Origin: Mycogone perniciosa
Lineage: Eukaryota > Ascomycota > Sordariomycetes > Hypocreales > Hypocreaceae
Assembly (NCBI GenBank): GCA_025331125.1
Contig: JAOALB010000113.1
Span: 1 to 64,000, forward strand
DNA: 64,000 nucleotides
Direction: 5' to 3'
Shown in pieces: positions 1 to 11,613 of the stretch. The position numbers and the translations under genes were made by a program. Numbering within the stretch: the first letter of the stretch is position 1; each line of letters starts with the position of its first letter. The notes under the pieces are model-generated. The model was not told the DNA's origin and ran no database searches. It saw only the letters and a program-made list of their open reading frames with translations.

Positions 1-305
1 TGATCATGTTCTTATTGGCCCGTCGTTCCGATATTCTTCCGGACCCGGGCCTTGGCCTGGTCGGGTCGTGACAAGAAGGAGCTGCGGGGGGTTTTTCGCG
101 GGTGGTCCATAGACCCTCTATGCAAATAGCAATTTCTATCTGTGTGAATAGTAATACCATTACTCTCATCCAATGCAATTATCCCATTTACGATAGAAAG
201 CTAGGCCTGGTGCATGGGATATAGGGAATCAGCTAGAAGAGAGTAGGGCAGAATCGGAGGTTGTATGCAAACAAAGATAAACTACTCCGTACTCCGTACT
301 CGCAT
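1..305. other. Left flank of the LINE
   Basis: There is no gene here. The base composition is ordinary compared with the AT-rich element that follows. The stretch ends with tandem copies of the dispersed motif TACTCCGTA (about 283-300) and with CCGTACTCGCAT at 294-305, which is the left copy of the target-site duplication of the neighbouring LINE. Confidence 0.5.
294..305. repeat. Target-site duplication, left copy
   Basis: CCGTACTCGCAT lies directly outside the (AAAC)n tail of the LINE. The same 12 bases recur at 6210-6221 on the other side. A 12-bp duplication is usual for target-primed reverse transcription. Confidence 0.75.
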
Positions 306-3300
306 GTTTGTTTGTTTGTTTATTTTACTATTTACATCCACTAAATAATCTAGTTATATAAATCCCTTATAGGCAATAAGACGTTAAGAGCCGGCGGCTT
401 ATGCCGCTGTTTACTGAGTTTTAATTTATAAAGGGAAAAGGGTTAATCTGGGTAGTATTAATCTGTTTCTGTAAAGGGGGGGCCATAAAGGTCCACTTCC
501 TTTACTAGTTTCTGGAAGGCTTTACTCCTTATAGGTTTAAGTAGGTAAAAGAAGGGGGTCTCTCTTAAAGGGATATTTAAAAGGAAAGGCTTAACTATTT
601 TATATTCTATAAAGTAGCCTTACCTCTTTAATTTACTATATTTATAGACAGATTCTCTATTATATCTAAAATGTTTATAGTATTCCTAAAAGTCCCTATA
701 TCCTGATCTCTCTGCTAGGAGCCTGTAGAGGATAAAGCGTAGGAGTTTAAGCTTTAAGGGGGAGGCTGGGGCTTTAAGTCTTTACCGTTTATAGCCCTTT
801 AAAGTCTTGCCAAGCTAATTTTACTCCTTTACCTCCGCAACTTTTTTTTTAATCTATCTTTTAATATATATAATTATAGCCTAGTTTTATAGCGCAATAG
901 GGAGGGCTGCGCTTTATTTAGCTAAATAGTTAGCCTATTTATTACCTATAATTTCCTTATATCTTAAAATCTATAAAATAAAGGTTTTATAAAGTAAAAT
1001 ACTTTATATTAGTTTTTGGAAGTATATATATACTTTTTATATAGATAAGGGGGGCTTATTAAGCAGCCTATTAATAATTAATAAGTTATTTAAGAAAAGG
1101 TAGGCTGTTTAAATTATATAGTTTTCCTTTATATATTTAGCCACTAGCTCTATAGCCTTTAAGGCGGCCTATGCCTTTGCATTATAGACCTCTATATTAT
1201 TAAGGCGTCTAGTATTTATAGCTGCTTTTATTTTATAGTAAGCGACTGTTTTTTAGCCTATATTCCCTTTAATTTAAAATTTATTAAAATAGGCTAAAAT
1301 TAAGTAAAGGGGGAGGGAGTTAACTAATTCTAAGTGTTTCTTTACTGCAGTTAATTTATTTAAGCCTTTTAGGTTAGGATTAAGGAGAATATATAGGGAC
1401 TTTTTAGCGAAGAGGGTAGGTTTAATAGTTTTATTAACTAAGGCGGCAGTGCGCTAGAGTCTGGTTTATAGTAGTTAAGGAGGGAGTTTCTTATTAATGC
1501 ATTAGCTGATTAGGTAATTTTAATCTAGTCCCGCAAATTTTACTGCGCATTTAAGTTAGGCTTAAGCTAAGGCAATACTGGCTGTAAAGACCCCTAACTC
1601 TCTATATAAAACAGGAACGCTTATAGTCTTCTAGACTAAAAGGATTGCCTTTACTGCAGTCTTAAAGGCTTTATTTATTTTATCTATTAGGCCAGATACT
1701 TTTATATTTACCTGCTTAATAGGGTTAGTTTACAATTATTATTTATACCCTAGCTACTATACTTTTATCCTATATAAAGCGATAAGGAGGATATAGGCTT
1801 TCGCGGCTTATACAGCGGCCTTAAAAGGTAAGCCCTTCTAGGTTTTATTAAACGACTTAAAGAAGTTAAAGACTTTATATACTTTGCCTATAAGCGTTTT
1901 TATATATTTTTTAAAAGAGAGCTTTAAGTTAAGGTAAACCTTTAGCTACCGGATATCCTTTTTAAGCTAAACTGGTTTTCCCTCTATTATAATGCTTTCT
2001 TTATAAGTCTAGCCTTTTATATAGTAAAAGTATAGCAGTTTAGCTTTAATATAGTTAAAGGATACTGTATTCTCTACTCTTTACTTTAGCGTTTTATTAA
2101 GCGCTTACTATATAAGGGTAATTATTTTTTAAGTAAATCTGCCTGTAATTAATATAGTAATATTATTAATATACTTAAAGCAAAATTATTAGTCTTTAAG
2201 TTAAAGGATTAGGCTAAAGTATAGTATTAATATAATAGGGGAGATAAAGGACCCCTATAAAGCACTTCACTTAAAGGCGAGGTCTAGTAAATTAATCTTA
2301 TCCCTTTTACAAATAAAAGCAGTTTTATTACTTATAAAAGACTCTGCTTATTTTATAAACTAGATAGGCTAGCTTTATTACTTAAACTATAAGACTAGTT
2401 TATTCTTTATAATAATATTAAAGGCCTTAAAAATATTAAAGGTAAATAAGGTTATAACTTCCCTTTTATTTAAAGTAACTTTAATATTATAAATCAGGTA
2501 AGCGACTAAGTCTATAACTGCTTTTTTAGGGAGGGCTTTAAAGTACTACTTTAAAAGGATTTTATATTTAAGTGCTAAAAGGGGTACCCTTTTAGCAAAT
2601 AGCCTTTTAAAGCCTTTTTTTATACAGGATAGCAGTAAAATAGGCTTAAAGGCTTTATAGGTTATATAATTAGGCTTACTAGGCTTAAGTATAATAGTGA
2701 CTTTAGCGTTTTTAAAGGGGAGGGGGTAATATTTTAGCCTAAAGTAACCTTTAAAAAGGTTTATAATAAACTTTTTAATAGCAGGCTATATATAGTATAA
2801 AAGGGTAACCGATATACTGTCTGCGCTAAGCGCAGTATTCTTTACTTTAATTATAGCCTTTTTTGCCTTTTTTTTAATAATTAATTTATTTTATAGTATT
2901 TAAGGGTTCTTTAGTGTTTAAGGTTTTTAAAGGTTTTTAATATCTTTTTAGCTCCCTTTTACTGCAGTAGGTATTCCTTGAAAAAGGCCGCTTACTCCCT
3001 AGGGTTTAAAATACTCTTATCGCTATCTATTAAAGGGGGGGGTTAAAAATAATCTATAGCTTTACGCTATTTAACTACCTGCTAAATACCCCTGCCTAAA
3101 CTAACTTTAAGTATAATTTTATTTTAATAGTCGCGTTTTTTATATTTAATAGTATTACGCAGTATTTTCTTTGCCTTAAACTATTTATTAATCCTAAAGG
3201 GCGCTGTAATGTAAACTGAGTAGGCTATCTAGCAGTCTTTATTTTACTAGGGGGCGCTATATTTATTTTAATATTTCTTTTTACTTGCTAATTATATATA

Positions 3301-6209
3301 GTCCGCGAAAAGTCTTTAAAGTACTTATATAGCTGCATTTAAGTCTCCTTTAATTAGATTAATTGCGTCTACTTTTAGGAGGAGTTAAGTATATATATGC
3401 ATTAACTGGCTAAACTCCTATAAGCTTTTAAAGGGGATATATTTCTTTCCTGCATTAGCTATTAGCTAGATAAGGCTTAAAAGTATAATAGTAACTATAT
3501 AATAGTCTAAGCCTATATTTAGGTTTTTTATAATAGTTATCGATATAGGGCAGTTAAAGAAAATAAAATTAATGCATTTTTTAAAATCCTTTATAGGGGT
3601 ATTTATAAAGGCTAGGATTAAATTATAACTATCTGCCTATTTAGCTAATCTATTGCCTATAATATCTAAGACTTAGCCTAGTTACTATATTTAATATAAT
3701 ATATTAAAGTCTCCTATAATAATTAAATTTAAAAGGGGCTAACCTTACCTTTTAAAGGTTTTTATTGCAGTATTAAAGGTAGCTTTATAGTAAATATTAA
3801 TAATAATATAGCTATAAGCTTTTATTTAGTAAATGCAATTACTTTTTAGTTTTAAAGGCAAGAGTTATTAATATAGTAGATTTAATGATTTTTTAATATA
3901 TATAAAAATAAAGGGTTTAGTCTCCTTTTAATTATTAAATAGGTTAAATACTTAAAAGTTAAAGTAAGATTTTATTTATCTTTTAAATAATATAATATCC
4001 TAGTAAATTTATAGCTTTTAAATAAATATAATATTAAAGCTGTTTTCCTAGGCTAGTAAAAGGGCTATATTATAATACTATCTTTATTTTTTTATATTAG
4101 CTTAAAAGATTTTTAAGCTAAAGTTCTTTTAGCAGTTTTAATAAAGTCTATTATTTATAAATTAAACTTATAGGGTTTATCTCTTTTAAAGGATTCCTTT
4201 AAGGCGTTATTTATAAAGTTATCTAGATCGGCAACCTTTACTGCAGAGTAGGCTGGTAAGCTTTCCTTTAATAAACTATTAAAGATATTTATTAGGTTAA
4301 TTTTATTTTAAAGGGGTTTTATTGCAGGGGTAGGGGGTATTATCCCGCCTAAAAGGAGGGGTCCTTAGATCCAGGCCTTAAGAGCAGTAAAAGATCTAGC
4401 CAAGGCGGCCTAAAGTGCTTCTCCCTTAGGTGCGCTAGGACTAGGCTTAAAGGCAAGGGGGGCAGGGTTTTTTTTCTGGAATTCCTAGGTCCCGAGTTCT
4501 TTAATGCCTTTAAATTATTTTTTAGTAGCGTATATTTTTATACTATCTTTAATAGTTAGGCATATATAATAGTTTAAAGCGTTAGATTAATAAAGTCTAA
4601 GGCAGTTAATATATTAAATAGGGTTATTGCAGTTTTTATTTCTATTAATATATTAAAAGGCAGGTTTACTGCACTTTTTATAGCGCGCAGTTTTAATATA
4701 CCTTTAAAGATTATAAAAGCTAAGGCATTTATTATATTAAATTACTTATATCTTTTAAATTTAAAGCTCCACTAAAGCTAAGCAGTTAAAGAGTTTAAAG
4801 CTTATTTTAATTTCCTTTTTAAAAGAGATAAAATAATAGCAGGTATTAATAGTTTCGCTAAAAGGGGCCTTTTAGCAAAAGATTAGGGGTTCTTTAAACC
4901 TAGCGCTCCTTTAAGCTTTAATTGGGACTAGCGCATTAATAGGGAAAGTGCCTAAAGTATTAGTATAGTATTTAAAAACGCTTTATATAAAAAAACTCCT
5001 TTATATATATACTTCTTTAATCTTTAGGCTGCTAGCCTTTGCAGTTAAGGCTAAGGCAAGGATTTTTTTCTTAATATTTTCTGTTTTAGTTTAAAGTGCA
5101 AACCTAGACTTCACTTCCTAGAAGTAAATAATATCTTTACTCTTAAGGTTGCCAATTTTAATAACCTCCTGCTTAGCGCCGATAACAGTAATCTTCTTTT
5201 AGCTATAGTTTAAAGGGACTTAAAGGAAGATCTTATTATTAATCTTTAAAATGGTTTTCGCCTATTTTTATTTATTTTCCTAAACAATAAAGGCTAGCCT
5301 ATTATTATTTTAAAGGGAGGGTTTATTTCCATTTCTTTATATTAAAGGGTTTTTATTTATGCCTATAGCTATAACTATAGCTTATATAACCTATTTCAGG
5401 CCATTAACTAGTAAAGGGGTTCCTGTATTAATCTTATTTAAAGGCTAAGGCTTAATTTACTGTTGTTTATTATTTTAGTGGGGCTTTTTACTAATTAATT
5501 AAACAGTTAATAGTTAAGTAAAAGGGAGGTTCCTGCCTGATTTTTTAAGGTTTATAAGGGCCTTTAGGGAAAGGAGGTTTTTAAGGGTATCAGAAAAGGC
5601 TTTACTCGCTAGTATAGCCGCTAAAAGATAATACTTTCTTTAATATTTAGCTAAATAGTTATTAATAGCTTAAGCTATTAAAAGTAGTACTTCCTGCTTA
5701 GCCCTTTAAATTAAGTTAATTTCTTTAATTTAGGTAAAGATTTTAAATGCTATATTTAACTGCTTTCTATTTATAAAAGCAGGGGCTTTTATTAGCCTGC
5801 TTTAGAAAAAGGAAGAGAGGCCTTTTTAGGTCCCTTTTAAGAAAAGAGAGACGCTAGGTTTTAAGTTAAAACTAAAATTAAGTCTAAGGACATCAGTTTC
5901 GATTTATTTATCGTTAATACAGCGTTTCTTAGGCGTAAGCGGGAGGACTGTAGTCTCCCTTTACCCTAAAAGTAAAGGAGTGCCCTCCTTCTCGAGTCGC
6001 TAGAGTACTGTCTGCCTAGCGGCAGTAAGGTTCAGTTATCCCTAGTTTGCTTGGAGTCTAATAGCGTTCGCTATCTTTCTCTAAATGCCTAAGAGGGGCG
6101 AGAGAGCGTTCTTAGGCTTGTTTTCTTAATAGCTAGTTAAGAGGTTATAGAGTTTTGGTGAGTAGGCGCCTAAAAGGTAGGGTACCTATAGGTATAGGAG
6201 GGAAGCTTG
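306..6209 (-). mobile_element. RIP-degraded non-LTR retrotransposon (LINE, Tad1/I-like)
   Basis: This is a LINE read on the minus strand, riddled with stops and very AT-rich in a way that fits RIP (C to T on both strands). In minus-strand translation, an endonuclease motif GDFN survives at 3715-3704. A reverse-transcriptase G(I/V)PQGSPLSP-like block survives as GVLYLPYY near 2262-2226, and the catalytic YADD box reads YINN at 2173-2162, as expected if GCN-GAY-GAY was mutated on both strands. Endonuclease, then reverse transcriptase, then a more decayed RNase H-like region toward 1100-1900 is the order of Tad1/I elements; the 4.5-5.5 kb part would be the gag-like ORF1. The minus-strand 3' end is an (AAAC)n tail (about 322-306). 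A direct repeat CCGTACTCGCAT (294-305 and 6210-6221) flanks the element, so the copy looks full length at 5.9 kb. The LINE call is firm; the clade is inferred from domain order and host. Confidence 0.85.
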
Positions 6210-6221
6210 CCGTACTCGCAT
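6210..6221. repeat. Target-site duplication, right copy
   Basis: CCGTACTCGCAT is identical to 294-305 and marks the 5' end of the minus-strand LINE. The 200 bases from here to the acyltransferase gene return to ordinary composition and contain another TACTCCGTA motif near 6366. Confidence 0.75.
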
Positions 6222-6418
6222 ATGTGTGTAAATAGTATTTCTCTTTAGTTTAACCTAAAAAGGGAATTAACGGGTTATTAGTCCCTCCTGTCAGCTCGTA
6301 CTCCAGGACAAGATTCTCTTACTCGTATGGTTTTAAACCACGGAGTATTTAATAACCAATCCACTCCACTACATACTCCGTAATAGCTATCTATATGCCA
6401 GTCCCGGGGTATTGCTTA

Positions 6419-7840
6419 TTAATTCTCCTCACCAGGGAGCATCCGAATACCCGGAAGAGACTTCCGGTACAACCAGTGACCTAAATTTACACTGGGAACG
6501 TCAACGAGCCAAGTAGCAAGTGCCGCGAACAATAGATTTACCGAAAGGAGGAGGAGGAAAGGGATGATGAAAGTAAGCTCAAGGCCAAGCGGGCCGCACT
6601 TTTGCAGGTGTCCTAAACCACCCCCTTTATCCACTTGCTGGTTGCTTGGGAACTGGCCTACCTCAATCTGTGTTAATCCTCCTCGCCAGCCTGCAGCATT
6701 GTACAGCCTTTCCCCAAGAGTCCACAGGATCGGGCCATGCGTGAGGTAAAGGCCAAAGGAAATCCGTCCTAGATACTGGCAGATTCTTGACTCAAGTAGC
6801 CTCTTGACTACAGGTATTCGCGAGACCGATGCGATGACAAGTGCGGCCGACCAGAAAAGGTAGAACCATTTTGCGTCCAATATCGCCGGAGGCTTCAAAA
6901 GTGACAAGAAACGCCAACCAGGGTTCTTGCTTAAGGACTTTGTCCCAGGAGTGTGTGGAACACCACCAAGAAAAACCCCCAATGCAAATAGGCTACAGAA
7001 CAGGAGGTCAGCGGCCCTACGCGCCGATCGAGATACAGAGGTTCGGCAATTGTTCCTGTTGCGGCACTGAATGTCCAGGTCGCAAAGTAGCATGCCAGAT
7101 ACCGACATGGCTGCATACCAGCCATCGACGATAACCAGCAGGTAAAGTACCGCGGCGACTTGGTAGCCCATGCGGGTATGGGCGTTGCTCATACTAGTGG
7201 CCAATAGAACAGACAAGCTAACCATAGAACCCCTGAACTCAACCGGGATGGTCCATAGGTGTGAGTTGTAGGTCAGGCTTGGGCTGTACCCACTGGGCCC
7301 GGTGTTTTGTGCGAGGGGAAAGGAAAAATGCCGGAGCTCTTCATACCAGTTTCGGAGCTCCGCGCGGAATGTTGGCTGACGGTCAAGGCCAAAGACCTCA
7401 ATGTGGAACCCATGCCATAGTGTGATCGATACCAACGTGGTGCATATCACTGGTGCAAAAAGTCGTAACCAACGTCGGAAGAGTGACGAAGCAAGGCATT
7501 CTACCAGGCCCTCATACTGTCTAGCATGAATCATAGCGAGGGGTCGTGCTGACATGACGTAGCCAGAAATAGTGAGAAAGATGGCAACGGCAAAGTGCCC
7601 ACCGGTAAAAAGAGATCGTATCCAAGGCAGGGTAGTGAGGTGGTAATTCTCCTTGTAGCCGTAAGCTCGCTCAAGGATGGCAAAGTCATAAGTCTTGTGC
7701 ACCCATTGTTCATGGTGATGTATGACGACAAGGAGCGCAGCAAGACCTCTCAAGCCGCTGAGGTAATCTCTTCTGTTTAGAGGCCTGGACGGAGCTCCTC
7801 CGAGTCTCGGGAACGAAGACGTAAACCTGAACATTTTCAT
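6419..7840 (-). CDS. Acyltransferase 3 family membrane protein
   Basis: This single-exon gene encodes 473 residues. The N-terminus has the family signature RRDYLSGLRGLAALLVVIHH (about residues 23-42), followed by a run of hydrophobic helices. Typical downstream blocks are HLWTIPVEF in the middle and a late FGLYLTHGPI motif near residue 355. Members of this family (PF01757) are polytopic membrane enzymes that move acyl groups onto sugars, lipids or small molecules, and the conserved His in the first helix is thought to be catalytic. The substrate cannot be read from sequence, and no polyketide synthase or NRPS lies nearby. The start is the first ATG of an open frame with no upstream in-frame alternative. 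The gene ends about 200 bp from the LINE insertion but appears intact. Confidence 0.85.
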   Translation of the reverse strand: MKMFRFTSSFPRLGGAPSRPLNRRDYLSGLRGLAALLVVIHHHEQWVHKTYDFAILERAYGYKENYHLTTLPWIRSLFTGGHFAVAIFLTISGYVMSARPLAMIHARQYEGLVECLASSLFRRWLRLFAPVICTTLVSITLWHGFHIEVFGLDRQPTFRAELRNWYEELRHFSFPLAQNTGPSGYSPSLTYNSHLWTIPVEFRGSMVSLSVLLATSMSNAHTRMGYQVAAVLYLLVIVDGWYAAMSVSGMLLCDLDIQCRNRNNCRTSVSRSARRAADLLFCSLFALGVFLGGVPHTPGTKSLSKNPGWRFLSLLKPPAILDAKWFYLFWSAALVIASVSRIPVVKRLLESRICQYLGRISFGLYLTHGPILWTLGERLYNAAGWRGGLTQIEVGQFPSNQQVDKGGGLGHLQKCGPLGLELTFIIPFLLLLSVNLLFAALATWLVDVPSVNLGHWLYRKSLPGIRMLPGEEN

Positions 7841-9604
7841 CGGGCTTAACTACATGTAAACAGTTAGCTCGTCTTCACCTAAATCCTAGCGAGTCCGCAC
7901 GGGAAAGCCTGGGCGAGGGAAGAGTCAAGATGGGTTCCGGTCTCGTACCAGAGCTACAACTGATCACGTCAGGCTGTTTGCGTCTTGAGCATTTCCCTGG
8001 GCTTCTGCGTGTAGGTAGTGATGCATTTTAATAGGCTCGAAGAAACTCCACAACATTGCATTCTCTCGGGCCTTGATCAATCACGTCAAAAACGTGGGTA
8101 CGACCATGTATGAAATAGAATTGTTGGTCCACTAGGTCCGTGACTTGATTGCCAGGGTATCACCAACTGTCGTGCAATTACGCCTTATGTATGACACACC
8201 CCCCAGCTCCTAGGGCGCTAGGGCTTATTGACAATTGCCTAGGACCTACACCTCACCTCAGTCCTCAGGGCGGGCCGCTCATTAGCATTTTAGCACACAC
8301 CATTATTGGTGTTAGACTGAGCAAGTTCGAATATAGGAGTTATAGAATATAAGGCCTACGCAGGCTTAGCCGTTAGGCTAAAGGAAGCAAAGGGGCTCAT
8401 AACTGTCGTGCAAAAACGACGGCGTAATTGCCATCGAGCAATTACGCCTTATGTATCACACCAACAATATGTGCTGCCTACGTGTGGGTGCATGTAGAAT
8501 CAGCCTAGCCAACAATACTCCGTACTGGGGCTGATATCTCCGGTCCGTTCCAGAGTTGGCGTCTGTTAGTCGGCATTGATGAGCCGAATTACGAGATAGC
8601 ATCAGAAATTTAATCAAAGACCACGGAGTCTTCGGCCTGATAAACCAATCCGTATGTTTGTGGAGCTTAGGCTGAAGCGCTCATCGCACCCCCACCCCCC
8701 CTTTTTTTTCGCCCCCCTCTCTTTCGGCCCCCGCCCCCGCGTTTGGAATTATTATGGCATACCATGCAAAGTACGAGTGAGTTCCATATTACGGAGTACG
8801 GAATATAATTTAATAAAATATAACAGCCAGAAATAGATAAGGCAACCACTAGTTTCCCCCTTCTAGATTGGTAGCAGTATTGGTAAAGTTGAGGTACAAT
8901 ATAGACCACGGGTATTAAGATACAGTCGTTATTTCATATACTACGGAGCAAGGCATACACTAGGACTGATGGGTATAGGCCTGTAACGTTATTTCCGGGT
9001 GCCGGGGTAAAGTTTCCGTAGGGCTATACTAATATAGCAAGCTGTGATGTAGTTTGGGGGTCAATATTTCATGAGATTGCTATACAGCAACAGCAAAAAC
9101 AACACTCCAAAACTTAGTATATAAATCGTCTGGGAAATTATCTCTCTACTGCAGGATTATGGCCTCGTATAGCTGTGACATATGTAACGGAGCTATTTAT
9201 ACTAAGCCAGCTTTTTGATACATAGTATATCATATGAAGTACATGTACGGTGTAGTCAATATATCTCAAGTTTCCTTGTGTCTGGTTGGTTGAAGATACC
9301 GAGTCCACTTTGGAGACCTGCCATGTTGGTCACCAGGGTTCTGGTCATCATTTCGGCAGTTCAATAACAGATCTTAGTCTGCCAGAGAAGACTATCATTC
9401 TTGGCGGGATTGTACCAATCTGGCGCAAAGGCCACACTATCAAACCAATCAAGACAGTGTTTGATATGACTATGGTCGATGTCTCGAGGGCATACATGCC
9501 TTCCAGTTTCCTTTGCCTTCCAGTAACGTCGGAATGCGACGATCTGGAGAATTTACAATTAGCTTACGCCTCATGTCGCGTAAATGGCAAGAGATAAGGA
9601 AGAC
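7841..9604. other. Intergenic, with hairpins, a short direct repeat and a C-rich tract
   Basis: I support no gene here. The stretch contains a repeated 28-nt block (8165-8192 and related sequence at 8401-8456), a perfect 11-bp hairpin at 8421-8448, a C/T homopolymer-rich tract near 8686-8741, and copies of the TACTCCGTA motif near 8516, 8792 and 8941. It looks like decayed repeat DNA between the acyltransferase and the next gene. Confidence 0.4.
8421..8448. repeat. Perfect inverted repeat (hairpin) beside a direct repeat
   Basis: GGCGTAATTGC (8421-8431) and GCAATTACGCC (8438-8448) are perfect reverse complements around a 6-nt spacer. Just upstream, GTCGT and ACGAC (8406-8420) form a second small stem. 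The right arm plus following bases repeats a block at 8176-8192, and both copies are preceded by AACTGTCGTGCA. This suggests a small non-autonomous mobile element or its ends; no coding part is visible. Confidence 0.5.
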
Positions 9605-10477
9605 TCAGCATACACAGTGATTGAAGTGAAACTCCTTGTCCCAGGGCACAATTATGTCGAGAGAGCCCAACCAGCTTGGCTGCATATATTTTCGCAGCTG
9701 TATAATCTCGCGCAAGTGGGGGTATCTAGTGTAGTACCAGGTCTGATATCGCTCCTCGTCCTCGTCCCACAGCTCAGCGGGAATCAGGGCTTGGTCGTCC
9801 ATACGCACACGCCACTCCCCATGCTGATGCGGAGTATCGCGTGCCCACTCTGTAGCATTATGGTAAAAGAGCCGTGCTTGGTGTTTCGGACCGTGACTGC
9901 CTGGGGTGGGATAACGAATATACCCATCCTCTGGCCACGAAGTCTCCGTTCTCGGCATTCCGAAAGTTGCAAGGCCGAGTAGGGTGGCGATTGTGAGAAT
10001 GCTAAGGAGAAGTATGGGGAGTTGGAGCAGCCGCGAGGATTTGCGAGGGGCCTTGATGGAGTCACGCTGAGTTTGAGACTTCAAGGGCATATACTTGCGC
10101 CTTGGCATCCGGAAGGGCCAAAGTGACGTCCTAACTGCCTCGAGAATTTGGGCGGGCCCTACTCCATCTTTGGGCTCAATAAAAACGATGTAGCTCTGCG
10201 GTGGCTTATCAGTATCACTAATGGGCCCACGAAACGCCAGAGCGCACGCCTGACCTGGTCGAGGGACCTTGGTAGCAAAGGAAGCAAATGCGAGAGCTGC
10301 AGCATGGATATCCAGCTGGGCGTGTGCCTGTATCTTATCAACCCAAACTGTGAACAGGTCTGTATCGCCCTCACCAAGTTCAATATTGAGCTTCTCCTGG
10401 AGGCCGATGCTGCCGGCGCAAATCCTGTTCAGTAGAGTCGCATAGTTGTTCAGGATGTAAGAATGAGCTTCCATCAT
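9605..10477 (-). CDS. Hypothetical single-pass membrane protein
   Basis: This single-exon gene encodes 290 residues and belongs to no family I recognise. Residues 1-150 are soluble and mixed in character, with a basic patch (RMPRRKYM, KAPRKSSR, about 123-149). One strong transmembrane segment follows at about 151-172. The remaining 118 residues are rich in Trp, Tyr and His and carry one NxT site (HNATEW). A basic patch before a single helix suggests type II topology with the C-terminal part outside the cytosol; that is inference. Two consecutive ATGs (10477 and 10474) could both start translation. The length of the open frame and the clean hydrophobic helix favour a real gene. Confidence 0.6.
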   Translation of the reverse strand: MMEAHSYILNNYATLLNRICAGSIGLQEKLNIELGEGDTDLFTVWVDKIQAHAQLDIHAAALAFASFATKVPRPGQACALAFRGPISDTDKPPQSYIVFIEPKDGVGPAQILEAVRTSLWPFRMPRRKYMPLKSQTQRDSIKAPRKSSRLLQLPILLLSILTIATLLGLATFGMPRTETSWPEDGYIRYPTPGSHGPKHQARLFYHNATEWARDTPHQHGEWRVRMDDQALIPAELWDEDEERYQTWYYTRYPHLREIIQLRKYMQPSWLGSLDIIVPWDKEFHFNHCVC

Positions 10478-11040
10478 GAAGGATGGTACTCAATGATCTA
10501 TAGTTAAGACAAGCAATCAAACGGAGTGTAACCACTGAAGAGATGGTGAAGAGAAGGGACATTCGCGATAAGTAAGAGATACATTCTTTAAATAGGAATT
10601 AATGCTCTCACCTTGCGGTTCAAAGGCGTCCCCACACCACCCTATGTATTGTTGCGTAATGCAAATGACCCAGGGTAACTTGCCACTGTATAACACAACA
10701 CAGTAGGCCTACACTTTCACCATGGCGGTTAACCTGACATTTGTAAATCTGACCAAAAATCTTCTCGGATACAAGATCTCACACAGTGAGTTATTAAAAT
10801 GAGCTTGGTAGTGTGAGTCTCAACATGGGTTTACGGCAGCCAACTCAATAAAAGCTGGTATTGCATTTATACGAGTATCGTCGGTGCTTTGAAGACAAGT
10901 TCAATTTGTAACTAATCGTAGCTTACAAGCATAATATTTACCAGAGACATGCCCTCATTTTAGACACAAGCACCTCTCCACCATCCCTACGTGGTTCTCA
11001 CAACGCTGTTGCCAGAACGGGCCTAATTATCATCACTAAT
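10478..11040. other. Intergenic, nothing recognised
   Basis: This 560-bp AT-leaning spacer lies between the hypothetical membrane protein and the small secreted peptide gene. It should hold the promoter of the minus-strand gene to its left. I see no RNA gene or repeat. Confidence 0.4.
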
Positions 11041-11254
11041 TCATGGCTCCTCCTCCAAGTCTGCCCACAAAAGAACGGGAGAGTTGGGGGCTATGTATGT
11101 AAGCAAGGCACTCAATAAAATTGCATGACTCCTACTCACGAGTGGTTGGTCCTTGACGCTTCTCAAGATCTTCAAGCTTGATAACCGGGGGCGTAACAAG
11201 AGCGCTGGCAAGGCCAACGAAGGCAATGAGAGCAAGAGTTTTGAGGAGTTGCAT
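11041..11254 (-). CDS. Small secreted peptide precursor with a Kex2-type KR site
   Basis: ATG at 11254 opens a hydrophobic signal peptide (MQLLKTLALIAFVGLASA), then a short acidic pro-segment ending LEDLEKR, a dibasic Kex2-like cleavage site followed by QGPTT. Exon 1 runs 11254-11140 to a GTGAGT donor. Two acceptors fit. One at 11061-11062 gives a 44-residue product ending LEEEP with stop at 11041; this is the limit given here. The other at 11091-11092 gives about 69 residues, ending past 11041. The mature part is short in either case, with no Cys or one Cys. I know no named family. It resembles fungal secreted peptide precursors in architecture only; a pheromone or RiPP role cannot be claimed because there is no repeated core. 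Confidence 0.5.
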
Positions 11255-11613
11255 GATGCTGGAATCAGGGTTTGTAGTTTTTATATGTTTGTTTAGATGA
11301 GACTTGTAGATTGATGTGAGTAATGAAATGTGAAGGCAATGTGATCTGGCAACACGGGTTCTACAACCCCTTCTTATAGGTTACTCGGCTGCCATACAGG
11401 GTACTGAGAAGAACCTCGGTTGATGCCTCGCTGAGAAGAGATAAAACATCTATGTGGATTCATGGTTTAACCCAAACATCCAACACGAGCTGTAAGTCAG
11501 ACAGGTGAGAGCGTCTGCACGCCCTGCCAGGGTTCAGTGATAATAACTTAGAACACCCCACCACCCATACTCCGCACCCTCACCCTGGACTTGTGAATCA
11601 AAAGCAGAAGACG
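11255..11613. other. Intergenic, nothing recognised
   Basis: This 360-bp spacer contains the presumed promoter of the minus-strand secreted peptide gene and the 3' end of the metallopeptidase gene. No other signal is visible. Confidence 0.4.

Noticed and set aside
9286..9982. Two plus-strand reading frames
   Set aside because: They overlap the 3' side of the hypothetical membrane protein gene on the other strand and show no family features.
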